A stretch of 64,000 nucleotides of DNA from Spirosoma oryzicola (lineage in GTDB: Bacteria > Bacteroidota > Bacteroidia > Cytophagales > Spirosomataceae). The stretch spans positions 2,930,501 through 2,994,500 of the forward strand of contig NZ_CP089538.1 of assembly GCF_021233055.1 (NCBI RefSeq), read 5' to 3'. The translations under genes were made by a program, and so were the position numbers. The notes beneath the pieces are model-generated. The model ran no database searches, was not told where the DNA came from, and saw only the letters and a program-made list of their open reading frames with translations. Below are positions 55,792 through 64,000 of the stretch, piece by piece (position 1 is the stretch's first letter; every line of letters starts with the position of its first letter).

Positions 55792-56631
55792 TCAATAATC
55801 CGTCGATTTGGTTAAGCGCTCCCAGGTGGCCCATTCCGTTCGCATAACGTCCAGCTTGTGAAAGGCTCGTTGATACGCATCGGTACCCAATAAGAGATAA
55901 AGCGGAGGATCAGGAACCGATGCCACCTCAATCATGGCTGATGCCGCTTTCTCCGGGTCGCCGGCCTGCTTGCCATCCAGGGTAAGGTAGTAAGCGTGAG
56001 AGGACCGTACAGCTTCGTATGCGTCAATGGGGTTCTTTGCCATCACGATCGACTCGTCACTCAGAAACTGCGTTCTGAACGCGCCCGGTGCCACCACGGT
56101 TACGTTGATACCAAACGCCCGTACGTCTTGCGCCAACACCTCCGAAAGCCCCACCACGGCGTATTTAGCGGCCCCATAAACAGCCCATCCGGTGTTGGCC
56201 GTAATACCGGCAATGGACGAAATGTTGATAATGTGGCCGGACTGCTGCGCCCGCAGGATGGGCATAACCTGCCGAATCACATTCAAGGTTCCAAACACAT
56301 TGACGTCGAAGCTCGCGCGGGCTTCTTCATCGGTCAGTTCTTCGATGCTTCCGCCTATTCCGTATCCGGCATTGTTGACCACGACGTCAATCGTACCAAA
56401 CCGGTCAACGACCTGTTGAACAGCAGCTGCTACGCTGGCATCACTGGTCAGGTCGACGGCTAAGGGTAAAAAGTCAGGGCTTTGCGGTTGTGAATCGATC
56501 AGAGCCTCCACGTTTCGGGAGGTAGCCGCTACCCGTTCGCCCTGTGCTAACAACTGCTTTACCAGGCTTCGCCCGATTCCCTTCGAGGCCCCGGTTATAA
56601 ACCAAACTCGTTTGTTATTCATAGTCATCAT
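55792..56631 (-). CDS. Short-chain dehydrogenase/reductase
   Basis: A 279-residue classical SDR with the NAD(P) motif TGASKGIG (about residues 13-20), NNAG in VVVNNAGYGIGG, and the catalytic S (ISSIAGI) and Y-x-x-x-K (YGAAKYA). The substrate is unknown. Three ATGs are possible starts (56631, 56628, 56622; MNNKRVWFITG is the most common form). It lies downstream of an AraC-type regulator on the same strand and has its own -7 box and two 21-bp-spaced repeats in between, so it is probably the regulator's target. Confidence 0.88.
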   Translation of the reverse strand: MMTMNNKRVWFITGASKGIGRSLVKQLLAQGERVAATSRNVEALIDSQPQSPDFLPLAVDLTSDASVAAAVQQVVDRFGTIDVVVNNAGYGIGGSIEELTDEEARASFDVNVFGTLNVIRQVMPILRAQQSGHIINISSIAGITANTGWAVYGAAKYAVVGLSEVLAQDVRAFGINVTVVAPGAFRTQFLSDESIVMAKNPIDAYEAVRSSHAYYLTLDGKQAGDPEKAASAMIEVASVPDPPLYLLLGTDAYQRAFHKLDVMRTEWATWERLTKSTDY

Positions 56632-56643
56632 CGGTTGACCGGA

Positions 56644-56707
56644 CAAAAGTAGCGGGGCCAAACCGGGAGACACTAGCGCAATTCAAGCCGATACTTGCAA
56701 AATTCAA
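56644..56707 (-). promoter_or_regulatory. Promoter and AraC-type repeat operator of the SDR gene
   Basis: On the minus strand TACTTTTG (56651-56644) is a -7 box. Upstream lie two direct repeats, TTGAATTTTGCAAGT (56707-56693) and TTGAATTGCGCTAGT (56686-56672), matching at 12 of 15 positions with a period of 21 bp. The proximal copy overlaps the -33 region, the usual site for an AraC activator. The distal copy overlaps the end of the AraC gene. Confidence 0.6.
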
Positions 56708-57606
56708 ACAATCCGAAAAGCGGAGGGTGTTAGCTGGGTGTGTTTACGGAAAAAGTTGTTGAAATGAGACGGTTCTTCGAAGCCCAGGCTGTAGCTAATT
56801 TCCGAAACCGTCCAGTTCGTATGTTTCAGCAAAGCCCGTGCTTCGCTGACGACGCGCTCGGCAATGTGATCGGTAGTCGTTTTTCCGGTGGTTTCCCGAA
56901 TGGCCCGGTTCAGGTGATTGACGTGGACCGACAACCGCTGTGCGTAGTCCGTAGCCGAGCGCAGCGAAAACCGTTGCGCGGGGGATTCAATCGGGAACTG
57001 ACGTTCGAGGAGTTCGGTAAAAATAGCCGTGATGCGCGTGTTGGCGTTCGGATGCTGATACAGGGTCTCGGACGGCTGCATCTTGAGGGCGTAATGAATC
57101 AGCTCGGTTACGTAGCTCCTCAACAGATCGTACTTGAAGGGATAGTCCGAATTGATTTCGTTGAGCATTTTCTCAAAAAGGCCACTGACCTGGGTATCCT
57201 GGGCCGCGGTCAGCATGTACGCCGGTTTGCCCCCCGTCGTAAACATAGGCAGCTCGCTCAACCCTCCGCGCATCTTTTCGGTAAAAAAAGCTTCCTTAAA
57301 AATGCAGAAAAAACCCGTTACGTCGTCCGACAGCGATTCCCAGGTATAAGGCACCTGCGGATTAAAGAACATCAGTGTAGCCCCCGCGATCTCAATGCTT
57401 TTATCGGCGTAGTGATACACATTCTTACCCCGGATCAAACTGATCTTGTAAAAACTACGGCGGCTATAACTGATGGGTGTGCTGTGCGGACTCAGGCAAT
57501 CTTCCAGCCTGAATACATTAAAATGCCCGATATCCTGTTTGAGGGATTCGGGTAACCAGTTGAATTTATGCTGGTAAAACTCTTCGAGGGTTTCGGTCTT
57601 CGGCAT
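56704..57606 (-). CDS. AraC-family transcriptional regulator
   Basis: A 300-residue regulator. The C-terminal 100 residues are the double helix-turn-helix of AraC (YAQRLSVHVNHLNRAIRETT, then TDHIAERVVSEARALLK and IHTNWTVSEISYSLGFEEPS HFNNFFRKHT). The N-terminal part (1-180) is a cupin-like effector-binding domain (SPHSTPISYSRRSFYKISLI, ATLMFFNPQVPYTW). It likely activates the SDR gene just downstream through the two 21-bp-spaced repeats. Confidence 0.9.
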   Translation of the reverse strand: MPKTETLEEFYQHKFNWLPESLKQDIGHFNVFRLEDCLSPHSTPISYSRRSFYKISLIRGKNVYHYADKSIEIAGATLMFFNPQVPYTWESLSDDVTGFFCIFKEAFFTEKMRGGLSELPMFTTGGKPAYMLTAAQDTQVSGLFEKMLNEINSDYPFKYDLLRSYVTELIHYALKMQPSETLYQHPNANTRITAIFTELLERQFPIESPAQRFSLRSATDYAQRLSVHVNHLNRAIRETTGKTTTDHIAERVVSEARALLKHTNWTVSEISYSLGFEEPSHFNNFFRKHTQLTPSAFRIV

Positions 57607-57726
57607 AGCGCAACGTTTAACGATTCAACGACCATAAGGTAAACAATGCGTAAAGCACTTCGTGGGCTCTAAGGTCTGGTAACGGGTGCGGTTCGGACGG
57701 ATACGGACACAATGTCCGCCTTCCGT

Positions 57727-58785
57727 CTATTGACAACGGGCGGTTCGTTCCCGACGGGCTAGCTCATCCCCCGCCGATTCGCCCCGTTGCCAGGTCGCGC
57801 AGGCCCCCGTTTTATTCCCCGCAGCCAATTCGGCCTTACCCAGGTAATAATAAAGTGCATCGACGGAGGCATCCAGCTTTTCGGCTTCTTTGAATGCCGC
57901 GAGAGCCAGGGCCGGCTGTTTTTGATTCAGGTAATACAGGCCAAGCGTCCGATGCGCCCAGGCGTTGGTTTTGTCCAGTCGCAGGGATTCCTGCACCAGC
58001 GGCAGGGCCTCGGCGGTACGATTTAGCATCAGCAGTAAATACGCTTTGTTGTTCAGGTAATACGGTTGATTCGGTTTAGCGATCAGCGCCCGCTCCACAA
58101 AGGCTAAGGCCTCCGCATAGTTTCCGTCACGCGCCAGTAATAAGCTTTTGTTGTTTAGCGCGGCATCCTGTTTAGGATTCAGCCGCAGCGCCTGCTCACT
58201 ATCCGCGCGGGCCTGCTCGTACGCTTTCTGGCTAAAGTACAACGCGCCCCGGTTCGTTAAGGCTTCGACGTTAGTCGGTTGCAGTTGAAGCGCCCGGTCG
58301 TAGGAAACCTGCGCCTGCGCGGGGTTATTCAGCCGCACATAGGTATCTCCCAGCCGCGTCTGGAAAAAGGTCGAATCCCGGTATTGTTGCTCGATGCGTT
58401 GCAGGTCGGCCAGACTACCGGCGGCATCCCCGGTTTCGAGCAACACCTCCGCCCGGTTCAGGTAGGCCGCGCCAAAATCCGTGTCGGTCTGGATGGCCCG
58501 CGTATAATCCGCCAGAGCCCCTTCCCGATCGTCGTCACGGAACTTGGCCAACCCCCGGTTGTTGTACGCATCGGCGAAGTCCGGCTTTTTCTCCAGCGCT
58601 TCGGAGTAAAAGCGAATTGCTTCTTTATACTCCCGTTTTTGCAACTGAACGTTCCCCCGCAGGAAAAACTGGGCCGCTTCGTCGGTATTGTTTGTACACG
58701 AAAAGCTTGTTCCGATAATTTGTACTGCGAGAAACGCCAAAAAGAAGGCACGACTCGGAGAGTTTCCTACCTTTGCCGTCTCCAT
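57727..58785 (-). CDS. TPR-repeat lipoprotein
   Basis: A 352-residue lipoprotein from ATG 58785: signal peptide with VQIIGTSFSC, then about eight tetratricopeptide repeats (AAQFFLRGNVQLQKREYKEA, DAYNNRGLAKFRDDDREGAL, NVEALTNRGALYFSQKAYEQ, WAHRTLGLYYLNQKQPALAL). It is tethered to a membrane and likely scaffolds protein assembly. The end has C and basic residues. The frame is open to ATG 58812, but the lipoprotein signal fits 58785. Divergent from the small gene at 58854. Confidence 0.87.
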   Translation of the reverse strand: METAKVGNSPSRAFFLAFLAVQIIGTSFSCTNNTDEAAQFFLRGNVQLQKREYKEAIRFYSEALEKKPDFADAYNNRGLAKFRDDDREGALADYTRAIQTDTDFGAAYLNRAEVLLETGDAAGSLADLQRIEQQYRDSTFFQTRLGDTYVRLNNPAQAQVSYDRALQLQPTNVEALTNRGALYFSQKAYEQARADSEQALRLNPKQDAALNNKSLLLARDGNYAEALAFVERALIAKPNQPYYLNNKAYLLLMLNRTAEALPLVQESLRLDKTNAWAHRTLGLYYLNQKQPALALAAFKEAEKLDASVDALYYYLGKAELAAGNKTGACATWQRGESAGDELARRERTARCQ

Positions 58786-58853
58786 CGGACTTTTTTGAAA
58801 AAAAGAGTTCATTCGTCAATAGACCGGCTATTCCGGTTAACAATCAGTCACGT

Positions 58854-59102
58854 ATGCGTTTCGTTCACGAGATTCCACACCCCCACTTTCGCATTGGCCT
58901 CTACGCCTGGAACAACAAATATATCGTTAAGATCGAAGCCGGTCCGTACGAACAGACGTATAAAATCAGCGAAATGGATGTAACCGCCCCCGACGACGTT
59001 CCCGCGATGCTCGACGAACCGTTTCTGGCTACTGTCGCACAACGGTTTGCGCAGATGGATACCGACTGGCAGGCCACCGGCGAACGAAACGGCATTTTAT
59101 AA
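58854..59102 (+). CDS. Conserved small protein, unknown
   Basis: An 82-residue protein from ATG 58854 (MRFVHEIPHPHFRIGLYAWN). It is beta-rich with NNKYIVKIEAGPYEQTYKI, which is a conserved segment in small proteins of Cytophagales. No family name is known to me. The frame upstream to 58773 does not look like protein. Divergent from the TPR lipoprotein. Confidence 0.75.
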   Translation: MRFVHEIPHPHFRIGLYAWNNKYIVKIEAGPYEQTYKISEMDVTAPDDVPAMLDEPFLATVAQRFAQMDTDWQATGERNGIL

Positions 59103-59134
59103 GGCACATTCATTGTCAGAATGTACATTCGTTG

Positions 59135-60346
59135 TCAGTTCGTTGGTTTTTCCGGAACTGGCGCGGACGCGTGAAAGTCGGTATAAATCCGATGCATGTA
59201 CGCGTCCAGAAGTTGCTGAATGCGGTCAGCATCCGTTGCGCGCACAATCAGCCCAATGTGGTGTTCCCGCTTCATTCGCCACCAGATTTCGGAATCCGTA
59301 AACGACGACAGATCCGGCCACTGCTGGCGTGCCAGCGAAACAATCAGGCCGGCGTACTGCGGTTCGTTCACCGGAACCTGGTAGGTTTCACCCCGCGCCA
59401 CCGCCACTTCCAGCTTGGCCCATTCGCTCCACAGGTTGATGCCGGATGCGGCTTCGACCATTTCGGCAATGTGTGCACCCCCTACCCGCGACGACGTTTC
59501 CAGAAAATACAACTCTCCGTCATGATCGCCCCGGATGTATTCCGAATGTGATGCGCTATGGCGCATACCAAATGCGTTTAACACACGGGTATTGATTCCG
59601 TACAGCGAACTCGTTTCGGGGGCTTGGGGCGATAAATTCATTGTCCGGAATACCCCGCCACCATGGGCAACTTCCATGGGTGTTGCCAGATACATACTAG
59701 CGAGCGTAAACACAATGGTTTTCTCGTAGGAAAGCGAATCGACGTGGTAGACCCGCCCCGGCTTGAATTGTTCGATCAGGAACTCGTGCCGCCGGTCACC
59801 CAGGGCGTGGATCACCGACCAGGCTTCTTCGAGCGAGTGCACTTTTTGAATACCCGTCGCCGAAGCTTCCGAACGGGGTTTTATCAGCCAGGGGGCCTCG
59901 GTAGCGCGCAGGAAGTCCGTAACGGTTTCGTCATGGAAAAGCGCGCTGAACGCCGGAACCCGAATACCTTCCGAAGCCGCCCGCATTCGCATGGCCAGTT
60001 TGTCCCGGAAAAAACGGGCCGTCGTCTGCCCCATACCCGGAATCCGGAACGTTTCCCGGATCAGGGCTCCTTTTTCTACGTCGAAGTCATCCAGCGCCAC
60101 CACCCGATCGATCTTGCGGGAGCGCATAACATGGGCCAGTCCAGTAACCATCTCCGCCAAGCTTTCGGACGAATTGCTCGGCGATTGGAGGAAAAAAAAC
60201 TCGTCGATGGCATCGCGGGGCCATTCTTTATCCGCCAGTTTCTGGTCAGTCAGCAAATAAACCGTGTTGCCTAACGACTTGCAGGCCCGTAGAAACGCTT
60301 CGCCCTTGAAAAAAGTAGCGATGCACAGAAAGGACAACGAATGCAT
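59135..60346 (-). CDS. ATP-grasp enzyme (carboxylate-amine ligase type)
   Basis: A 403-residue ATP-grasp protein from ATG 60346 (MHSLSFLCIATFFKGEAFLR). The N-terminal domain is followed by an ATP-grasp core with RVPAFSALFHDE, WLIKPRSEASATGIQKVHSL (the ATP-binding Lys) and LYFLETSSRVGGAHIAEMVE (the metal-binding E-x-S-x-R). It would form an amide or thioester by acylphosphate chemistry; the substrate is unknown. The frame is open to 60490, but that would overlap the aminopeptidase gene. It is downstream of leucyl aminopeptidase on the same strand (109-base gap). Confidence 0.87.
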   Translation of the reverse strand: MHSLSFLCIATFFKGEAFLRACKSLGNTVYLLTDQKLADKEWPRDAIDEFFFLQSPSNSSESLAEMVTGLAHVMRSRKIDRVVALDDFDVEKGALIRETFRIPGMGQTTARFFRDKLAMRMRAASEGIRVPAFSALFHDETVTDFLRATEAPWLIKPRSEASATGIQKVHSLEEAWSVIHALGDRRHEFLIEQFKPGRVYHVDSLSYEKTIVFTLASMYLATPMEVAHGGGVFRTMNLSPQAPETSSLYGINTRVLNAFGMRHSASHSEYIRGDHDGELYFLETSSRVGGAHIAEMVEAASGINLWSEWAKLEVAVARGETYQVPVNEPQYAGLIVSLARQQWPDLSSFTDSEIWWRMKREHHIGLIVRATDADRIQQLLDAYMHRIYTDFHASAPVPEKPTN

Positions 60347-60455
60347 AGAAATGAGCTGGTTAGTAGTGTGAACGAGGCTGTCAACTACGTAGGTAACTGC
60401 GTAAGCGGACGGTTGGTTATGGGCTGGCGGGTTTACGCCGGTTGATTTTCTGCGG

Positions 60456-61943
60456 TTAATCCACGTCAGCCAGCCGTTGCAGGTAATCAATCAACAGTCG
60501 GATACCATAGCCAGTCGCGTTTTTCTGCGAACCAAATTCGTTGTCGGCGAAGGCCGTACCGGCAATGTCCAGATGCGCCCAGGCCGGATGATTCTCGGTA
60601 AAGACTTCCAGAAACTTGGCGGCACTGATCGAACCAGCCACGGGTTTTCCGCTAAAGTTCTTCACGTCGGCTACGTCAGACTTAATGTCTTCCTTGTACA
60701 CATCCCAGACGGGCATCCGCCACAGTCGCTCACCGGTATAATCGGCAGCGGTCGTAAGTTGAGCCGCCAGCTCGTCATTGGGCGTAAACAGGCCCGCTGC
60801 GTGGTAACCCAGGGCGGCAATGACGCTGCCGGTCAGGGTAGCCAGGTCGATCAGCACATCGGGCTGGAAATGACGCACCATATACCCCAGTCCATCGGCC
60901 AGAATAACCCGTCCCTCGGCGTCGGTATCGATAATCTCAATCGTTTTGCCCAAATACGAGGTAATGACATCACCGGGCTTGGTCGAACGACCATCGACGC
61001 TGTTTTCCGTGGATGGGACAATGCCGATCAAATGAATGGGCAGTTTCAGCTTGGCGGCAACCTCTACCGTGCCGAGAACCGCAGCGGCTCCGCCCATGTC
61101 GCTCTTCATCAGGTGCATGTTGGTCGAGGATTTGATCGAAATACCGCCGGTATCGAACGTAACCCCCTTGCCCACCAGCCCCACTTTCGGCAATGGCTTT
61201 CCCGGCTGCGCAGCCGTCAGGTCGGGTTTGTATTCGGCAATGATCAGGACGGGCGGGGTATCACTCCCCTGACTCACGCTGAGCAGCGCCCCGAGTCCCT
61301 GCCGTTCCAGTTCGGCTTTGTCCAGCACGGTCACTGCATAGCCGTTTTCACGACCGGATTGAGTTGTCCAGTCGGCCAGCGTCTGCGGATTTTTGTAGTT
61401 AGCGGGCGCATTCAGTAAATCCAGCATTTCCCGTTGGGTTTGGGCAATCGCTTCGGCGCGCGAACGGGCTTGATTAGCCGTTTCTACCGCATCGGTATCA
61501 ACCGTTAGCTGTAACGTCCCCGACTCCCCGTAGAATAGCCCCGCATCCGGTTTATCCGTCTGGTATAGGCGAAGATCGTAGCCACCCGCCCGAATGCCCA
61601 GCACAACCGCTTCGACCACCTCGCCCGAAAAGCCAGTCAGGCTTACCTCAACCTGCTGAGGCAACCGGCTCTTCACGGTAAAGAATACCTTACGGAACGC
61701 TTTCAGCCAGTCGATGGCTCCGGGCTTCTTTCCCAGACCCAGCAGAAAAATTCGTTCTCCGCCCGGCTGATAAACGGGCAGAACCTCGTGCAGTTCCGCC
61801 TTGAAATCAGTTTGCAGAACCTGGGCGGGTAAGCTTAGCTGGTCGGCCAGGGTAGCCAGCGAATCGGCTAACGCTTCGGTTTGAACAACAGGAATAATCC
61901 GGGCGTCGGCCGAACGGCCCTTTATTTGTACGATACTAATCAT
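60456..61943 (-). CDS. pepA: Leucyl aminopeptidase (M17)
   Basis: A 495-residue cytosolic M17 metallo-aminopeptidase, which removes N-terminal residues using two metal ions. The metal site is visible: VGKGVTFDTGGISIKSS with Lys and Asp, MKSDMGGAAAVLG, and DTDAEGRVILAD with Asp and Glu. The N-terminal domain (about 1-165) is diverged, as is usual. It lies between the esterase (48-base gap) and the ATP-grasp gene on the same strand, so the three may form an operon involved in peptide metabolism. Confidence 0.95.
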   Translation of the reverse strand: MISIVQIKGRSADARIIPVVQTEALADSLATLADQLSLPAQVLQTDFKAELHEVLPVYQPGGERIFLLGLGKKPGAIDWLKAFRKVFFTVKSRLPQQVEVSLTGFSGEVVEAVVLGIRAGGYDLRLYQTDKPDAGLFYGESGTLQLTVDTDAVETANQARSRAEAIAQTQREMLDLLNAPANYKNPQTLADWTTQSGRENGYAVTVLDKAELERQGLGALLSVSQGSDTPPVLIIAEYKPDLTAAQPGKPLPKVGLVGKGVTFDTGGISIKSSTNMHLMKSDMGGAAAVLGTVEVAAKLKLPIHLIGIVPSTENSVDGRSTKPGDVITSYLGKTIEIIDTDAEGRVILADGLGYMVRHFQPDVLIDLATLTGSVIAALGYHAAGLFTPNDELAAQLTTAADYTGERLWRMPVWDVYKEDIKSDVADVKNFSGKPVAGSISAAKFLEVFTENHPAWAHLDIAGTAFADNEFGSQKNATGYGIRLLIDYLQRLADVD

Positions 61944-61991
61944 GGTACACCTAACGCACTACGGATAACGGTTAGTTTCCGTTCGTCTCAT

Positions 61992-63065
61992 TTAATAAAA
62001 CAACCACTCGACGGCTGCCGGAAACTCGTTCCCCCAGCAGGATTCGCTATGGGTTCCCTGGGGGTTGGTGGCCAGTTGAATAGCCATGCGCTGCTGCTGG
62101 GGCGGTTTACGCAAGGCATCGACAAATCGTTTTAGCCCCGGCACCATGCTCGCTGACTCGCTCTCCCCTCCGTACAGGTACCATTTTGTTCCAGCTGGTA
62201 TCCGGCCCCGGGCCGCCGTCGTGAAAACGGTCCGGGATAACCAGAGGGAAGGCGAAAAGATCAGTAGCCGACCAAAAACTGTTGGGTACACTAAACCAGC
62301 GTACAGGCTGATAAGCCCCCCCAACGAACTCCCGCCAATGCCCGTATGGGCCGTACCGGGTTCCGTACGAAACAAGGAATCAATGGCTGGTTTCAAGGTG
62401 CAGGCTACGAAGTCAAGGTATTTACGTCCTTCGCCGGTACCGGCCATCGTACGGTCCGGCGTAAATTCGATCAGGCGGTTCTCCGCCCCGTGATCGATGG
62501 CAACCACGATCAGCTCGTGATGATGACGCGAAGCCAGCACCGCCAGGCGACGGTCGATTTCCCAACTACCGTACGCCGAACCCGCGCCGATCAGGTTTTG
62601 TCCATCCTGGAGATACAACACGGGGTACCGCTTATCGGTATCGTCGTAATCATACGGCACCAGAACCCGCACCCGACGCGTTGTCTGCAATTGCGGAACG
62701 GCAAATTCCTCGTCGATCATCCCCAGTTTAGGCAGAAAATGGGGATTGTACGCGTGCCCAAACCACCGCCAGTGGGGAACAACAGCCCGCAGAACACCGT
62801 TTTTTTGTTGGGAAACCCGATTGGGAGGCACATCCCCAGCCAAGTCAAGTTCTGCCTGATCCCACCCCCCGCGCGTAAACTTATATTCGAGCACGTCGGG
62901 TAGCTCCACCTCCGCCGGAAGGTCCAGCGCGTAACACCCCGGCCCGGTAGGCCACAGGCGAAGCGAGTCCAGGTTAGGATGCCAGCCACAAAAATTACCC
63001 GACACGTAAACCGGACGGTCGTCGAGTACGGGCGTCGTCAGTTCAAAGCGCAACGGAGAAGCCAT
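61992..63065 (-). CDS. Esterase with CBM48-like N-terminus
   Basis: A 357-residue alpha/beta hydrolase of the enterochelin-esterase-like family. An N-terminal immunoglobulin-like domain (residues 5-95) has PVYVSGNFCGWHPNLDSLRL and YKFTRGGWDQAEL, features of glycogen-binding CBM20/48 modules. The hydrolase has YPVLYLQDGQNLIGAGSAYG, Ser247 in GGSSLGG and His in NPQGTHSE. No signal peptide is seen, so it probably acts in the cytoplasm on a siderophore-like or sugar ester. It resembles the hydrolase at 22307 in the YPVLYLxDGQ segment. Confidence 0.85.
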   Translation of the reverse strand: MASPLRFELTTPVLDDRPVYVSGNFCGWHPNLDSLRLWPTGPGCYALDLPAEVELPDVLEYKFTRGGWDQAELDLAGDVPPNRVSQQKNGVLRAVVPHWRWFGHAYNPHFLPKLGMIDEEFAVPQLQTTRRVRVLVPYDYDDTDKRYPVLYLQDGQNLIGAGSAYGSWEIDRRLAVLASRHHHELIVVAIDHGAENRLIEFTPDRTMAGTGEGRKYLDFVACTLKPAIDSLFRTEPGTAHTGIGGSSLGGLISLYAGLVYPTVFGRLLIFSPSLWLSRTVFTTAARGRIPAGTKWYLYGGESESASMVPGLKRFVDALRKPPQQQRMAIQLATNPQGTHSESCWGNEFPAAVEWLFY

Positions 63066-63115
63066 GCAATACAGTAGATGAAGTAAGACAAAACCACACC
63101 AATACGCCCAAACGA

Positions 63116-63145
63116 AACAAGGCCAGACGGATGCCTGGCCTTGTT
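63116..63145. terminator. Terminator of the M61 peptidase gene
   Basis: AACAAGGCCAG (63116-63126) pairs exactly with CTGGCCTTGTT (63135-63145). It follows the stop of the minus-strand M61 gene by 23 bases. Confidence 0.75.
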
Positions 63146-63168
63146 TTCACGGACTAGAACGGCGCGGG

Positions 63169-64000
63169 CTACTTGGTGTATAGCCAGCGGGCATACAATG
63201 TTTTCTGCGCTTCCGTTTGATTCGCCAACGGTTCCAGCCGGTAGCTGACGAGCGGATTGGGGGTTAACGTAATCGGAAGCTCCCGCAGAATTCCGGCCCG
63301 GTTAACCAGCACCTTGAGCGTTTCGCCCACGCGCCGACCGCTGATCAGCCGCAGCAGATCGTCACCCACCCGAACGCTGTCCACCGAAATAACCTCGTCA
63401 CCTACGTTTAGCCCATCCGTGTAAGCCGCCGACCCGCGCCGAACGCTCGTTACCGTCGATTTTCCATTGGCCGGACTCACTGCCGCGCCCAGAAAGCTAT
63501 CCTGACTTCTGGCCGCTACATTGACCAGCCGAAGCCCGACGGGTTCGAAATACGCGTTGTAGTTGATCGGATCCGCCGTATTGACTGCCGTCGTGAAGAA
63601 GTCATCGAGTTTGCGACCCGCCACCTGTTCAGCTGCCCGCCGGAATTCTTCGTCCGTAAACCCGCGTTTCTGCTTTTTGTAGTATTCGTTGTACAGATAA
63701 CGCATCAGGTCATCCATATTCCGCTGGCCGTTGCTACCCGCCAAAATCGCCAGATTCAGGAGTGTTCCCAGAACACTTCCTTTGCTGTAGTACGAAATGG
63801 TGGTGTTCGACGAGTTTTCGTTCGGACGGTAGCCTTTAATCCAGGCATCCCAGCTCGATTCGGCCGCCGACTGCACGCGGTTACCCGGCTGATTTTCGAT
63901 GGTGTTGATATCGTTGGCGACAATCGAAAGGTACGCTTCCGGCGTATGAAACCCAGCCCGACGCAGGATGTAATCTTCGTAAAACGACGTACATCCTTCC
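63169..64000 (-). CDS. M61 family glycyl aminopeptidase (C-terminal part)
   Basis: The C-terminal part of an M61 aminopeptidase of the Bacteroidota type. The frame is open to the window edge (reading EGCTSFYEDYILRRAGFHTP from 63999), so the start lies beyond it. EG(C/F)TSxYEDxxLRRAG is the family's region after the zinc site, followed by DDLMRYLYNEYYKKQKRGFT and a C-terminal PDZ domain (GAAVSPANGKSTVTSVRRGS AAYTDGLNVGDEVISVDS). It is an exported peptidase in relatives; the signal and HExxH motif are not in the window. Confidence 0.92.
   Translation of the reverse strand, partial: EGCTSFYEDYILRRAGFHTPEAYLSIVANDINTIENQPGNRVQSAAESSWDAWIKGYRPNENSSNTTISYYSKGSVLGTLLNLAILAGSNGQRNMDDLMRYLYNEYYKKQKRGFTDEEFRRAAEQVAGRKLDDFFTTAVNTADPINYNAYFEPVGLRLVNVAARSQDSFLGAAVSPANGKSTVTSVRRGSAAYTDGLNVGDEVISVDSVRVGDDLLRLISGRRVGETLKVLVNRAGILRELPITLTPNPLVSYRLEPLANQTEAQKTLYARWLYTK

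Noticed and set aside
60477..61418. 313-codon plus-strand frame opposite pepA
   Set aside because: Antisense shadow of a conserved metallo-aminopeptidase with all active-site motifs on the other strand.

Overview
The window looks like chromosome of a member of the Bacteroidota, most likely a Cytophagales/Spirosoma-type organism. Three things support this. The type IX secretion protein PorQ is present. Genes are preceded by the Bacteroidota promoter element TAnnTTTG rather than by sigma-70 boxes. Bacteroidota-typical families also occur: Wzi-type capsule protein, paired Tat-exported Gfo/Idh/MocA and TIM-barrel proteins, and gyrA followed by a TPR protein. Most of the window is moderately GC-rich; about 46.4-50.9 kb is clearly AT-rich. 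I see no rRNA, tRNA, CRISPR array, intact insertion sequence or prophage. Both ends cut through genes (an RND efflux pump on the left, an M61 peptidase on the right).

Layout. 0-11 kb: end of a metal RND pump, an MFS exporter coupled to a small unknown protein, hslU, an LLM-class monooxygenase, porQ, an acyl-CoA carboxylase beta subunit, a 40-residue membrane peptide, a class III aminotransferase and a secreted barrel-like protein. 11.4-17.9 kb: a mostly minus-strand cluster of an ATP-grasp-like enzyme, a class I glutamine amidotransferase, a GCS2-type carboxylate-amine ligase, a lipoprotein hydrolase and a second ATP-grasp enzyme. This is the best candidate for an undescribed biosynthetic system. 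18-21.5 kb: sparse, with two paralogous membrane zinc-ribbon proteins, tiny membrane peptides and several hairpins. 21.5-27 kb: two esterases, a GH16 glucanase, an ECF sigma factor and a Wzi-like barrel.

27-34 kb: DinB, EVE and methyltransferase genes, a TPR lipoprotein, then thrS, infC, rpmI and rplT. The infC-rpmI junction carries a terminator and a fresh promoter. 34-41 kb: a nuclease A inhibitor-like protein, a DUF937 protein, a PAP2-like protein, dnaK, and a Tat-exported isomerase-like/oxidoreductase pair for sugar metabolism. 41-46.5 kb: a RES/Xre toxin-antitoxin pair with a clear repeat operator and apparently leaderless start, gyrA and a large TPR protein.

46.5-51 kb: an AT-rich stretch with an Xre regulator, dapD, a 1.1-kb gene-free region and gap. 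51-64 kb: the tonB-folC-trmB operon, menD, an SDR with an upstream AraC regulator and 21-bp-spaced repeats, a TPR lipoprotein, a lone ATP-grasp enzyme, leucyl aminopeptidase, an esterase with a carbohydrate-binding-like N-terminus, and the M61 peptidase. Strong inverted repeats sit at nearly every convergent or tandem gene end and look like intrinsic terminators; many of them are long perfect palindromes.
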